From JAXMAF01 sp046350555 (GTDB lineage: Bacteria; Planctomycetota; Phycisphaerae; Phycisphaerales; SM1A02), in contig JAXMAF010000024.1 in assembly GCA_046350555.1 (NCBI GenBank), forward strand, positions 1-64,000: 64,000 bases of DNA, given 5' to 3'. Below are positions 43,454 through 51,297 of the stretch, one piece after another. The notes beneath the pieces are model-generated. The model searched no databases, had not been told where the DNA came from, and saw only the letters and a list, made by a program, of their open reading frames with translations. The position numbers and the translations under genes are program-made. The stretch's first letter is position 1; each line of letters begins with the position of its first letter.

Positions 43454-45313
43454 ATGCGATCGGCACTTGTCGCGATCTCCGCCTCTGCGGCCCTCACGGC
43501 CGCCTCGCATCTGTCCGCCGACACCATCGTCGGTGGACCGATCCTCGCCAACACGTCGTGGACCCTCGCGGGCAGCCCGTACAACGTGCAGACGAGCATC
43601 ATCATCGGCGCCAACGCCACGCTCACGATCCAGCCGGGCACGACCGTGAAGGTCGCCCCGGGCCTGGGCATCACCGTCGGATCCAACGCCTTCGGTCCCG
43701 GCGCGCTCGTCGCGCTTGGCACGCCGGCGAACCCGATCCACTTCACCAGCAACGTTGGCTTTCCCGGCGCCCCGGCGCCCGGCGACTGGAAGGACATCTC
43801 GTTCTCGCCGTTCGCCGTCGACGCCGTGTACGACGGCGGCGGAAACTACCTCTCCGGGTCGGTCCTCAAGGACTGCATCGTCGAGTTCGCCGGCAGCGGA
43901 CCGGCGACGAACGGCGCCGTGACGATCGACAGCTCGTCGCCCTTCATCACGGCGACCGAGATCCGCAACAACAAGCGCGCCGGGATCTATGCGACGGTGG
44001 CGACTGCGCCCGCGCTGCGCGTCACCAACTGCGACATCCACGACAACAGTCCCAGCGGCCAGCCCGGGGGCATCTTCATCGACTCCGGCGTCGGCCACGT
44101 GGTGACGGGCAACTCGATCCACGACAACACGCCGACGAGCTCGAACGGCGTCGGCGTGGCCATCCAGGGCGCGAGCAACGTCGTCTTCACCGGCAACTCG
44201 ATGCAGAACAACGTCTCGCCCAGCAGCAACGGCGGCGGCATCTACGGCTCCAACCTCGCCTCGCTGACCTTCACCAACAACATGATGAGCGGCAACAGCG
44301 CCTCGAGCTGGGGAGGCGCCTACCTGTCGGGCACGAACGTCACCGCGATGAACAACACGTGCACGGGGAACACGGCCTCCGCCGGCGAGGCTGGCGGCAT
44401 GTACCTCTCCTTCAGCGGCACCAGCACGTTCAACGGCAACGTGGTCACGGGCAACACCGCCAACGGCGGCGGCGGCGGACTGCGCGTCTCGGGCAGCGGC
44501 ATGACGCTCAACGGCAACACCATCACGAACAACATGACGCTGAACGGCAACGGCGGCGGCATGTACATCGACAGCAGCTCGACGATGTTCATCAACAACA
44601 CCGTCGACAACAACGACGCGATCGCCGTCGGTTCCAGCGGTGGCGGCATCTTCCATGGCGGCAGCACGACGACGTTCTCGGCGAACACGATCAACGGCAA
44701 CAGCACCGGAAGCCAGGGCGGCGGGCTCTGGCTCCAGACGACCTCGACGGTCTCGGGCAACGAGATCAAGGACAACACCGCCGGGCAGAAGGGTGGTGGC
44801 GTCTACGTGAACAGCACCAACAACACGTTCACGAGCAACCAGATCCTCGACAACCACGCCACCAGCCAGGGTGGCGGCCTCTTCAACAACGGTGCCGGCA
44901 CATCGCTCTCGGGCGATTCCCAGGCCGGCACGTACAACACGATCGTCGGCAACACCGCGACGCTTGGCCCAGCCGTGTACCACAACGTCGCGTTCCAGGC
45001 GAACGGCAGCGGCGACCTGCCCGCGGCGTACGTCTGCTGGGGCACCAACGACCTGGGCGTCGTGCAGATGATGGTCTTCGACTTCTTCGACGACGCGTCG
45101 AAGGGCATCGCGATCACCTTCCCGCTCGTCCCGGACTGCCTGGCCATCCCGGGCGACCTCAACAACGACGGCCACGTCGATGGCGCCGACCTCGGCCTCC
45201 TGCTCGGAGGCTGGGGACCCTGCGGCGACTGCAACAACTGCCCGGGCGACCTCGACGGCAACTGCACCGTCGATGGCGCCGACCTGGGACTGCTGCTCGG
45301 CAACTGGGGATGA
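43454..45313 (+). CDS. Secreted right-handed beta-helix protein with C-terminal dockerin-like pair
   Basis: 619 residues. Signal peptide about 1-22 (ALVAISASAALTAASHLSA). Then a long parallel beta-helix: more than a dozen turns of the N-x-[IVM]-x-x-N type (GNSIHDNTPTSSNGVG, GNTITNNMTLNGNGGG, GNEIKDNTAGQKGGG), as in NosD/pectate-lyase-like proteins; no obvious catalytic Asp cluster. The end has two dockerin-like repeats (DLNNDGHVDGADLGLLLGGWG; DLDGNCTVDGADLGLLLGNWG) separated by Cys. Of two ATG codons, 43454 is chosen because AGGAG (43442-43446) is seven bases away; 43448 is too close. Polysaccharide binding or matrix role is inferred. Confidence 0.9.
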   Translation: MRSALVAISASAALTAASHLSADTIVGGPILANTSWTLAGSPYNVQTSIIIGANATLTIQPGTTVKVAPGLGITVGSNAFGPGALVALGTPANPIHFTSNVGFPGAPAPGDWKDISFSPFAVDAVYDGGGNYLSGSVLKDCIVEFAGSGPATNGAVTIDSSSPFITATEIRNNKRAGIYATVATAPALRVTNCDIHDNSPSGQPGGIFIDSGVGHVVTGNSIHDNTPTSSNGVGVAIQGASNVVFTGNSMQNNVSPSSNGGGIYGSNLASLTFTNNMMSGNSASSWGGAYLSGTNVTAMNNTCTGNTASAGEAGGMYLSFSGTSTFNGNVVTGNTANGGGGGLRVSGSGMTLNGNTITNNMTLNGNGGGMYIDSSSTMFINNTVDNNDAIAVGSSGGGIFHGGSTTTFSANTINGNSTGSQGGGLWLQTTSTVSGNEIKDNTAGQKGGGVYVNSTNNTFTSNQILDNHATSQGGGLFNNGAGTSLSGDSQAGTYNTIVGNTATLGPAVYHNVAFQANGSGDLPAAYVCWGTNDLGVVQMMVFDFFDDASKGIAITFPLVPDCLAIPGDLNNDGHVDGADLGLLLGGWGPCGDCNNCPGDLDGNCTVDGADLGLLLGNWG

Positions 45314-45590
45314 CGACGGCTCCTCCGACCAGCCCGGGAGGGCGTGACGAACGACGTCGTCGTTTCGTCCGCCCGTCCGAGACGATCGTTCGAAGGACGG
45401 CTTGAGATTCGGCAGGAATCCGCTTCGCATCGCGCCATCGCCACGACGTGCCCGGAGGGGACACGTCGTGGCCGAGGGCGACGGGCGAGGCGGATTCCTG
45501 CGTTTCCGCGGAGCCGCGCCGCGCTCGCCGTCCCGTCGCGTCCCGGGCGATGAATCGGCGCGACTCGATCGGGCACCGGCGCCGGGGCGA

Positions 45591-45983
45591 TCACTTCCGG
45601 CCGCAGACGTCCGCAACGGCCTTGGCGATCCGATCGGGGTCGGCGCTCTTGCCGAGAAACGCATCGGCGCCGGCCGCGCGGGCGAGCCGCACCGTCTCCG
45701 CATCGTCGTACCCGCTGAAGGCGATCACCTTCAGCGGTGCGCCCCGGGCCCGGAGTTCCCGCAGGGCCTCCAGCGGATCCACGCCCGGCATCGTGAGGTC
45801 GAGCAGCATGACATCGGGACGCTGCGCAAGCACGGTCTCCACGATCAGGTCGCTGGCGTCGATCCATCCGATCGACTCGATCGTGGGATGTTCCTCGAAG
45901 CTCATGTGCACGGCCATCGCCAGGTCGGCGTTGTCGTCGACGACGAGGAGGGTGATGCGCGTGCCGGTCGATTCGTTCGTCAT
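45591..45983 (-). CDS. Stand-alone response regulator receiver
   Basis: 130 residues, a single REC domain: VVDDN acidic pair (15-19), phospho-acceptor D62 in DVMLLDLTMPG, conserved T/S region IAFSGYDD and K near residue 115 (FLGKSADPDR). No output domain. Its ATG (45981-45983) overlaps the stop of the hybrid kinase by four bases (ATGA), so the two are translationally coupled and almost surely partners. Confidence 0.93.
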   Translation of the reverse strand: MTNESTGTRITLLVVDDNADLAMAVHMSFEEHPTIESIGWIDASDLIVETVLAQRPDVMLLDLTMPGVDPLEALRELRARGAPLKVIAFSGYDDAETVRLARAAGADAFLGKSADPDRIAKAVADVCGRK

Positions 45984-48235
45984 GCGCGCCGTCCGTTTCC
46001 GTCGGTCGCGACCACCTTCGCCAACCGGGCCACGGCGGCGACAAGGTCGGCGGGCTCGACCGGCTTGGCGAGATGGAGGTCGTATCCCGCGGCGATGGCC
46101 CGATGTCGATCCTCGGGCCGTGCCAGCGCCGAGAGCGCGATGGCGGGCATCGTGCGGCCGGTCGCCAGCTCGATCTCGCGGACCTCGCGAATGAGATCCA
46201 CGCCGTCGCAGTCGGGCATGCCGATGTCCGAGACGATCATGTCCGGCGCCGCGGTGCCAACGGCGCGCAGCGCCTCGCTCGCGGAGCCGGCGGCGATCGG
46301 ATGGGCGCCGCGGTCGGCCAGCAGGCGCGAGACCAGCTCGCGGGCGTCGCGGTTGTCGTCCACGACCAGCACCCGGAGCCCGTCGAGGCGAGGCATGGCG
46401 CCTTCGTGCGAACTCGACGCGCCGTTGGCGCTTCGCGGGACGAGCACGGCGATGGGCAGCACCACGATGAACGTCGCGCCGCGCCCGACTCCGGGGCTCC
46501 GCACCTCGACGCCTCCGCCGTGAAGCTCCACGAGGTGCCTGACGATCGCCAGCCCCAGTCCGAGGCCGCCATGCCGGCGGGTCGTCGATCCGTCGGCCTG
46601 GCGGAACCGGTCGAAGACGAGGGGAAGGAACTCGGGCGCGATGCCTTGCCCGGTGTCGGCGACGACGAGTCGGAACGAGGAGCCGCATCGCTCGAGCGAA
46701 ACGTCGACGTGTCCCCCGCGCGGCGTGAACTTGATGGCGTTGGAGACCAGGTTCCACGCGATCTGCTGGATGCGGTTGGGATCGGCCGCGATGGGCGGAG
46801 CATCCGGGGGAAGCGACGCCTCCAGCGTGACGCCCTTCGCGTTCGCCGCGGGGCGGATCGTCTCGAGCGCCGCGGCGACGATCGCGGCGAGATCGACGTC
46901 CTGCAACTCGAGGCGCAGCTTGCCCTCCATGGCGCGGCTCATGTCGAGCAGGTCCTCGACCAGCCGCGCCTGGGTCCTGGCGTTGCGCTCGATGACATCG
47001 AGTCCCTGATGAAGCGTCGCGGCATCGTGGCTGCCCTGAAGGATGCGCGTCCAGCCCAGCACGGCGTTGAGCGGCGTGCGCAGCTCGTGGGAGACGGTTG
47101 CGACGAACTCGTCCTTCAGCCGGCTCGCGCGCTCCGCCTCGCTGCGCGCGGAGCGCTCGGCGACGAGCAGCGCCTCGCGATCGTCGGCGAGCCGCTTCTG
47201 GTCCTCGATGTCGGTCGACGTGCCGAACCAACGGACGATCGCGCCGTCGGACCCGCGCAGCGCCACGGCGCGGGACATGAACCAGCGATGGGCGCCGGCG
47301 TCGGCCGACCGCAGTCGGTGCTCCGCCTGGAACGGCTCGCCCGTCTCCAGGCAATGCTGCCATCGGCGCCGCGTCGCCACCGCATCGTCGGGATGGACAC
47401 GATCCCTCCAATCGGATGGCTTCCCGGCCGAACGGTCGATGCCCGTGTACTCGTGCCACCGCTCGTTGAAGTAGTCCGGGACGCCGTTCGCGTCGGTGGT
47501 CCACACGATCTGGGGCATGCTGTTGGCGATCTCGGAGAAGTCCCGCTCGCGGACGCGGAGCGCAACCTGCGCGGCCTCGCGATCGGCGCTCTCCCGCTCG
47601 AGCTGCTGCCGGCGTCGGCCGGTCTCGAAGTTGACGAGTGCCGCGATGCCGGCGAGCGCGACCGCGATGGCGATGGCGGCGCCCACGACTGTGTAGCTCG
47701 TGTCGCGCGCCTTCGCCGCGGTGGCGCCATGGGCCGCAAGGAGCATGTCCTCGGTCCGCTCCATCTCGTCGGCGATGCTGTGGAACTCATCCATGATCTG
47801 CTTGCCGCGCAGCGTTCCCGACGACGTCATCGCCTCCTCGCGCTGACCCATCGCGGTGAGCCTGACACGGCTGTCCAGCAGCGCGAGGCGGCGCTCGGCG
47901 AAGTCGCGCAGGCGATCGGCCCGCTCGACCTGTCTTGGATCGTCGAGCACGAGATCGCGCACGGAATTGACGGCCAGGGGGGCCTCCCGCGCGGCCAGCT
48001 CGAAGGGTTCGAGGAAGGCCGGGTCGCCGGTGAGCACGAACCCCCGGGCGTTGGCCTCCGCCTGGGTGAGCTGCCAGACCGATCGATCGATCGTGCGAAG
48101 CACGTGATAGGTGCGTTCGACCTGCCTGGTCGCCGTCGCGAGGGCGTTGAGGCGACTGAACGCCACGACGCCGACGCACAGCAGCGCCGCGATGATCGCG
48201 ACGAAGACGACGTTCCAGAGGTTGTCGAGACGCAT
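45980..48235 (-). CDS. Hybrid sensor histidine kinase (CHASE3-like, PAS, HisKA, HATPase, REC)
   Basis: 751 residues. Transmembrane helices about 9-27 and 182-201 enclose an extracytoplasmic helical sensor of CHASE3 type (VERTYHVLRTIDRSVWQLTQ, ARGFVLTGDPAFLEPF). Then PAS/PAC about 225-346, HisKA with H383 in FVATVSHELRTPLN, HATPase with N499 (WNLVSNAIKF) and DTGQGI, GLGLGLAI, and a C-terminal REC with D670 (IVSDIGMPDCDG). Start ATG 48235 is preferred because GGGAG lies seven bases upstream; ATGs at 48241 and 48253 are in frame. It is divergent from a LuxR-type regulator (259 bases apart), its probable transcriptional output. Signal unknown. Confidence 0.93.
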   Translation of the reverse strand: MRLDNLWNVVFVAIIAALLCVGVVAFSRLNALATATRQVERTYHVLRTIDRSVWQLTQAEANARGFVLTGDPAFLEPFELAAREAPLAVNSVRDLVLDDPRQVERADRLRDFAERRLALLDSRVRLTAMGQREEAMTSSGTLRGKQIMDEFHSIADEMERTEDMLLAAHGATAAKARDTSYTVVGAAIAIAVALAGIAALVNFETGRRRQQLERESADREAAQVALRVRERDFSEIANSMPQIVWTTDANGVPDYFNERWHEYTGIDRSAGKPSDWRDRVHPDDAVATRRRWQHCLETGEPFQAEHRLRSADAGAHRWFMSRAVALRGSDGAIVRWFGTSTDIEDQKRLADDREALLVAERSARSEAERASRLKDEFVATVSHELRTPLNAVLGWTRILQGSHDAATLHQGLDVIERNARTQARLVEDLLDMSRAMEGKLRLELQDVDLAAIVAAALETIRPAANAKGVTLEASLPPDAPPIAADPNRIQQIAWNLVSNAIKFTPRGGHVDVSLERCGSSFRLVVADTGQGIAPEFLPLVFDRFRQADGSTTRRHGGLGLGLAIVRHLVELHGGGVEVRSPGVGRGATFIVVLPIAVLVPRSANGASSSHEGAMPRLDGLRVLVVDDNRDARELVSRLLADRGAHPIAAGSASEALRAVGTAAPDMIVSDIGMPDCDGVDLIREVREIELATGRTMPAIALSALARPEDRHRAIAAGYDLHLAKPVEPADLVAAVARLAKVVATDGNGRRA

Positions 48236-48494
48236 CGACATGCTCCCGATCATCTTCCGCGGGGCCTCGCTCGCCGTGGCCGTCCGGATCCGCGAGGCGC
48301 CGACGCGCACCTCGTCACCAACGCGCATCGCCTCGGCTACCCTCTTGCGACGCGCACGTGCGTCATTGTCGGAGGCATCGACGCGGGGGAGTAGAGGCAT
48401 TCGCCTGATTCGTGGCCTCTTCCCGCCGCCTCCGTTCGCGTCCGCCGCTTCCGGGGGCCTTGGTCGACCACACCGTTTCGATGGGGTCGTCCCC

Positions 48495-49139
48495 ATGCCC
48501 CTTCCGATTCGAATCCTCTGCGTCGACGACCACGACCTCATCGTGGAGGGTCTGGCTGCGCGGATCTCCATGGAGCGCGACCTGGAGTTCTGCGGTCGTC
48601 TCTCGACCGCGGACGACCTGGTCGCGACGACCGTGCGGATGCGCCCCGACGTCGTGCTGATCGACCTCGAGATGCCCGGCTGCTCACCGATGGACGCCAT
48701 GGCCGATGCGCTGCGGCTTGTGCCGCGAACCTGTTTCGTCGTGCTCAGCGCCCACGTCCGCGACATCAACATCGCCGCGGCGCTCGAACGCGGTGCGGTC
48801 GGGTATTTCTCGAAGTCCGATCCCCCGGCCGCGATCTTCGCTGGATTGCGCACCGTCACCGCGGGTCGGCAGGCGTTCGGGGCGGTCGTCGCGGAGCGGA
48901 TCGCCGCCAATCCCACGAACCTCGCTCGGCCCGTGCCCATGGCACGGCTCAGCCGACGCGAACTCGAGGTGTTGCGCCTCATCGGCCGCGGGATGTCGCG
49001 GGCCGACATCGCCAGGGAACTCGCTCGCGCCACCAAGACGATCGACGCCCACCACACGTCGATCATGCGGAAGCTTGACATCCACGATCGCGCCGAGCTG
49101 ACCCGCTACGCGATCCGCGAGGGCCTGGTGGAGGCGTAG
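48495..49139 (+). CDS. LuxR/NarL-type response regulator
   Basis: 214 residues. REC domain with CVDDHD (9-14) and D57 (VVLIDLEMPG); C-terminal LuxR-type helix-turn-helix about 148-205 (LSRRELEVLRLIGRGMSRADIARELARATKTIDAHHTSIMRKL). A DNA-binding activator or repressor of unknown targets, divergent from the hybrid kinase. No strong ribosome binding site before ATG 48495, but the conserved REC start makes this start clear. Just after the stop are a GGAGTT/AACTCC hairpin and an 18-bp palindrome. Confidence 0.93.
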   Translation: MPLPIRILCVDDHDLIVEGLAARISMERDLEFCGRLSTADDLVATTVRMRPDVVLIDLEMPGCSPMDAMADALRLVPRTCFVVLSAHVRDINIAAALERGAVGYFSKSDPPAAIFAGLRTVTAGRQAFGAVVAERIAANPTNLARPVPMARLSRRELEVLRLIGRGMSRADIARELARATKTIDAHHTSIMRKLDIHDRAELTRYAIREGLVEA

Positions 49140-49493
49140 GGAGTTGCTTCGGAACTCCTGCTAGGCCCGCAAAATGAGGCGAACGCCTCATCGGCGCGGC
49201 GGGCGGCGGGCGTTAGCTTGACGCCGTCTTGTTCGCTTGAGCGAGGAGTCGCGCAGGCGGTGCTCCCGACCAGCGCAGGCGTGTCGGTTGCGTCCGGCAC
49301 GGTCGCTGCCTTTGTCCACCGGGGGGCGGGTGCACCGAATTCGAGGCTGAACGACCACTCTCACCGCATCGCGGCCACCACGTTTCATCGCCGCAATGTG
49401 TCCCACGCATGAATGAGAGGCGTTCGTCTCCGGTTGCTGGCTTCGGTCCTGGAGGGTCCGAATCGAAGCCAGTCGCGCGGCTTGCAAGGAGAT

Positions 49494-49528
49494 CGGCTGG
49501 CTCCCTCGCGGGAGCCAGCCGGTTTTTT
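49494..49528 (+). terminator. Rho-independent terminator
   Basis: Perfect 12-bp stem CGGCTGGCTCCC / GGGAGCCAGCCG, TCGC loop, followed within two bases by six T (49523-49528). It is the only canonical hairpin-plus-T terminator I noticed in the window. Confidence 0.9.
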
Positions 49529-49638
49529 GGCGGCAGAGCAGGCGACGCCGGAACGACCGATCCAGGGACGACATAGAGTCGTGCTCCGGTCCTGATCCGC
49601 GGCGCGTTCCGTTGGACTGACCGTGCAGCCCAGCCTCG

Positions 49639-49702
49639 GTCGCGAGCACTGGGTCGCGAGCACTGGGTCGCGAGCACTGGGTCGCGAGTACTGGATCGCG
49701 AG
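49639..49702 (+). repeat. 14-bp tandem repeat, 4.6 copies
   Basis: Units GTCGCGAGCACTGG at 49639, 49653 and 49667 are identical, the fourth (49681) has one change, the fifth is partial. There are no spacers. It ends 39 bases before the next small gene. Confidence 0.95.
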
Positions 49703-49740
49703 CCATGCAATCCGCGCGTCGCACGGCAACTCGGTACCCC

Positions 49741-50109
49741 ATGCAATCCGAGCACCCCGAGTCGCCCCTGCCCGCATCCGACGGGCGCACCTCCAAGGAA
49801 CGCTTCGACGCCCACGTCGAGGACGGCCGGCGGGCGAACATCGACGCGAGTCTCGATGGGGGGCTCGACGCAGGCGTCGAGGGGGCGCGAGGTCCGGCGC
49901 CGGGCGGCGAACGGAGCGCGGACGCGCCGACGGAGACGCGATCGCGCGTCGCGCACGACCTGACGAACGCCGTGTTCGCGGGAAGGCTTCGCCTCGATGC
50001 GCTGCGCGCAGCGTCGGCCGATGGCGCGATGTCCGCGCATCTCGATGCCCTCGCCGCGTGCCTCGATCGCGTGCAGGCGGTCGCCAACGAGCTGCGGGGC
50101 CGCGGCTGA
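49741..50109 (+). CDS. Small protein with histidine-kinase H-box-like helix
   Basis: 122 residues. The first 75 are acidic and low in complexity; the last 45 hold RVAHDLTNAVFAGRLRLDAL followed by AHLDALAACLDRVQAVANEL, a two-helix pattern like the dimerisation/phosphoacceptor hairpin of the H-D-L-N class of histidine kinases. No ATPase domain exists. It could be a phosphotransfer protein or an orphan DHp remnant; nearby two-component genes make this worth noting but do not prove it. ATG 49741 is taken; an upstream ATG at 49705 is in frame. Confidence 0.5.
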   Translation: MQSEHPESPLPASDGRTSKERFDAHVEDGRRANIDASLDGGLDAGVEGARGPAPGGERSADAPTETRSRVAHDLTNAVFAGRLRLDALRAASADGAMSAHLDALAACLDRVQAVANELRGRG

Positions 50110-50291
50110 CCAACGATCGCGGGCGATGCCGGACCGCGCCGCGACCGGTTCCCCCGACGATCGCCCTGCCTCGACGATCGACGATCACGGCGCGCGATCC
50201 GTGGCATGCCGCGAGAATTGAATCGCGCGAGAATAGAATCGCGAGAGAATAGATCCGAGCCGTTTCATCGCATCCCACGGAGAGTCGCCCG

Positions 50292-50552
50292 ATGACCAGA
50301 TCCGATCCAGCCGCCGACCTCGAATCGCTCAAGGCGGATCTCGCCGCCCTGCGCGACGACCTCGCGAGCCTGTCGAAGTCCTTCCTGGGACAGGGCGCCG
50401 ACTCGGCTCGCGCCGCCAAGAGCGCCGTGGAGGAGAGGGTCGGGCGCGCCGCGGACAGCATCGAGCAGTTCGTCGAGGAGCGCCCCTTCACCACGGTGCT
50501 CATCGCCTTCGGCGCCGGCATGTTGGCCGCCTCCATCCTGCGGCGGCGGTGA
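50292..50552 (+). CDS. DUF883-like (ElaB/YqjD type) membrane-tethered small protein
   Basis: 86 residues: an N-terminal amphipathic/coiled helix (DLESLKADLAALRDDLASLSK) and a C-terminal membrane segment VEERPFTTVLIAFGAGMLAASILRRR, the characteristic end of the DUF883 family, whose E. coli members bind ribosomes in stationary phase. GGAGA eight bases before ATG 50292. First of three closely spaced genes. A 14-16 bp degenerate repeat (CGCGAGAATAGAAT-like, 50210-50255) lies upstream. Confidence 0.8.
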   Translation: MTRSDPAADLESLKADLAALRDDLASLSKSFLGQGADSARAAKSAVEERVGRAADSIEQFVEERPFTTVLIAFGAGMLAASILRRR

Positions 50553-50556
50553 CGCG

Positions 50557-50841
50557 ATGGGCGCCATCGTCAACCTGCTCCTGCGCGTGACCGACCTGGT
50601 CGAGGCCGAGGGCCGCGTGGCCAGAAAGGCGGTCGGCGACGTCGCCCTCGGCGTGGCGATCCTCGTCACCGCGTGCGTGCTTGCCGGGCTGGCGTGCATC
50701 GCCGGCGCGGGCGCACTCTTCTTCGTGCTGGCGAATGTCCTGCCGCCGGCCGGTGCCCTGGGCATCGTGGGCCTCGTCTTCGCGCTGGCGGGGTGGGCGG
50801 TGGCGGCGACGGGCCTTCGAATGGTCCGTCCCCGCAGGTGA
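50557..50841 (+). CDS. Two-helix membrane protein, holin-superfamily-like (YqjE/DUF1469 type)
   Basis: 94 residues. N-terminal amphipathic stretch VNLLLRVTDLVEAEGRVARK, then two hydrophobic helices (about 29-53 and 60-84) separated by a Pro-rich turn (LPPAG). Starts four bases after the DUF883-like stop, so co-expressed with it. The pair resembles the E. coli yqjD-yqjE order; family membership is judged from topology and context. Confidence 0.7.
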   Translation: MGAIVNLLLRVTDLVEAEGRVARKAVGDVALGVAILVTACVLAGLACIAGAGALFFVLANVLPPAGALGIVGLVFALAGWAVAATGLRMVRPRR

Positions 50842-50865
50842 ACGGGGTCCGGAGGAAGGGCAGCC

Positions 50866-51144
50866 ATGGGGCCGACGAGCCACACCGTGGACCCGAGCGA
50901 CGACGATCCTTCCGCGGAAGTCGCCCGGGCGAAGGCGGCGCTGCGGCTGCTGGGAGCACCGGCGCGCGACTCGGCGGCGCGCGTGGCGATGGCTTCGCTT
51001 GGCGCCGCGGTCGCGGGGGCGGCGTTCGTTCGTTCACCGTGGTTCCGGCACCGGACCCTGCACTTGGCCCGCCATGCGCTCGTCGCCGGCGCCCGGATCG
51101 CGGCGTTTCGATTCGTGGCGAGCCGCGCGCGGCGGCGGTCGTGA
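50866..51144 (+). CDS. Small basic protein, third gene of the DUF883-like operon
   Basis: 92 residues. Acidic start, then a helical, weakly hydrophobic region (VAMASLGAAVAGAAFVRSPWF) and an Arg-rich end. GGAAGGG lies nine bases upstream of ATG 50866. Not recognised; position suggests a YqjK-like role in the same membrane unit. No function proposed. Confidence 0.6.
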   Translation: MGPTSHTVDPSDDDPSAEVARAKAALRLLGAPARDSAARVAMASLGAAVAGAAFVRSPWFRHRTLHLARHALVAGARIAAFRFVASRARRRS

Positions 51145-51297
51145 TGGTCGCGCGCCCCGTGCGACCGCGCGCAATCGATTCGACAAGACGAACAGGCGGG
51201 CGCCGACATGCCGTCGGCGCCCGCCTTGGTTTTCAAGGCCCCTTGACGGACCGAGGCGGCCTGCGGTCGCCTCGATCCGTCTCATCCACGATTCCCG

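Larger units (their letters stand above)
49140..49740. other. 600-base gap with palindrome, intrinsic terminator and tandem repeat
   Basis: No protein gene is convincing. Palindrome atgaggcgaacgcctcat at 49174-49191; a 9-bp hairpin CTGGCTTCG...CGAAGCCAG at about 49436-49471; a textbook terminator at 49494-49528; and a 14-bp tandem repeat at 49639-49702. The terminator implies plus-strand transcription through 49200-49490, either a long 3' end of the LuxR gene or a separate small RNA. Confidence 0.55.

Noticed and set aside
49639..49702. Possible CRISPR array
   Set aside because: The 14-bp units are directly adjacent, with no spacers, and no cas genes are present.
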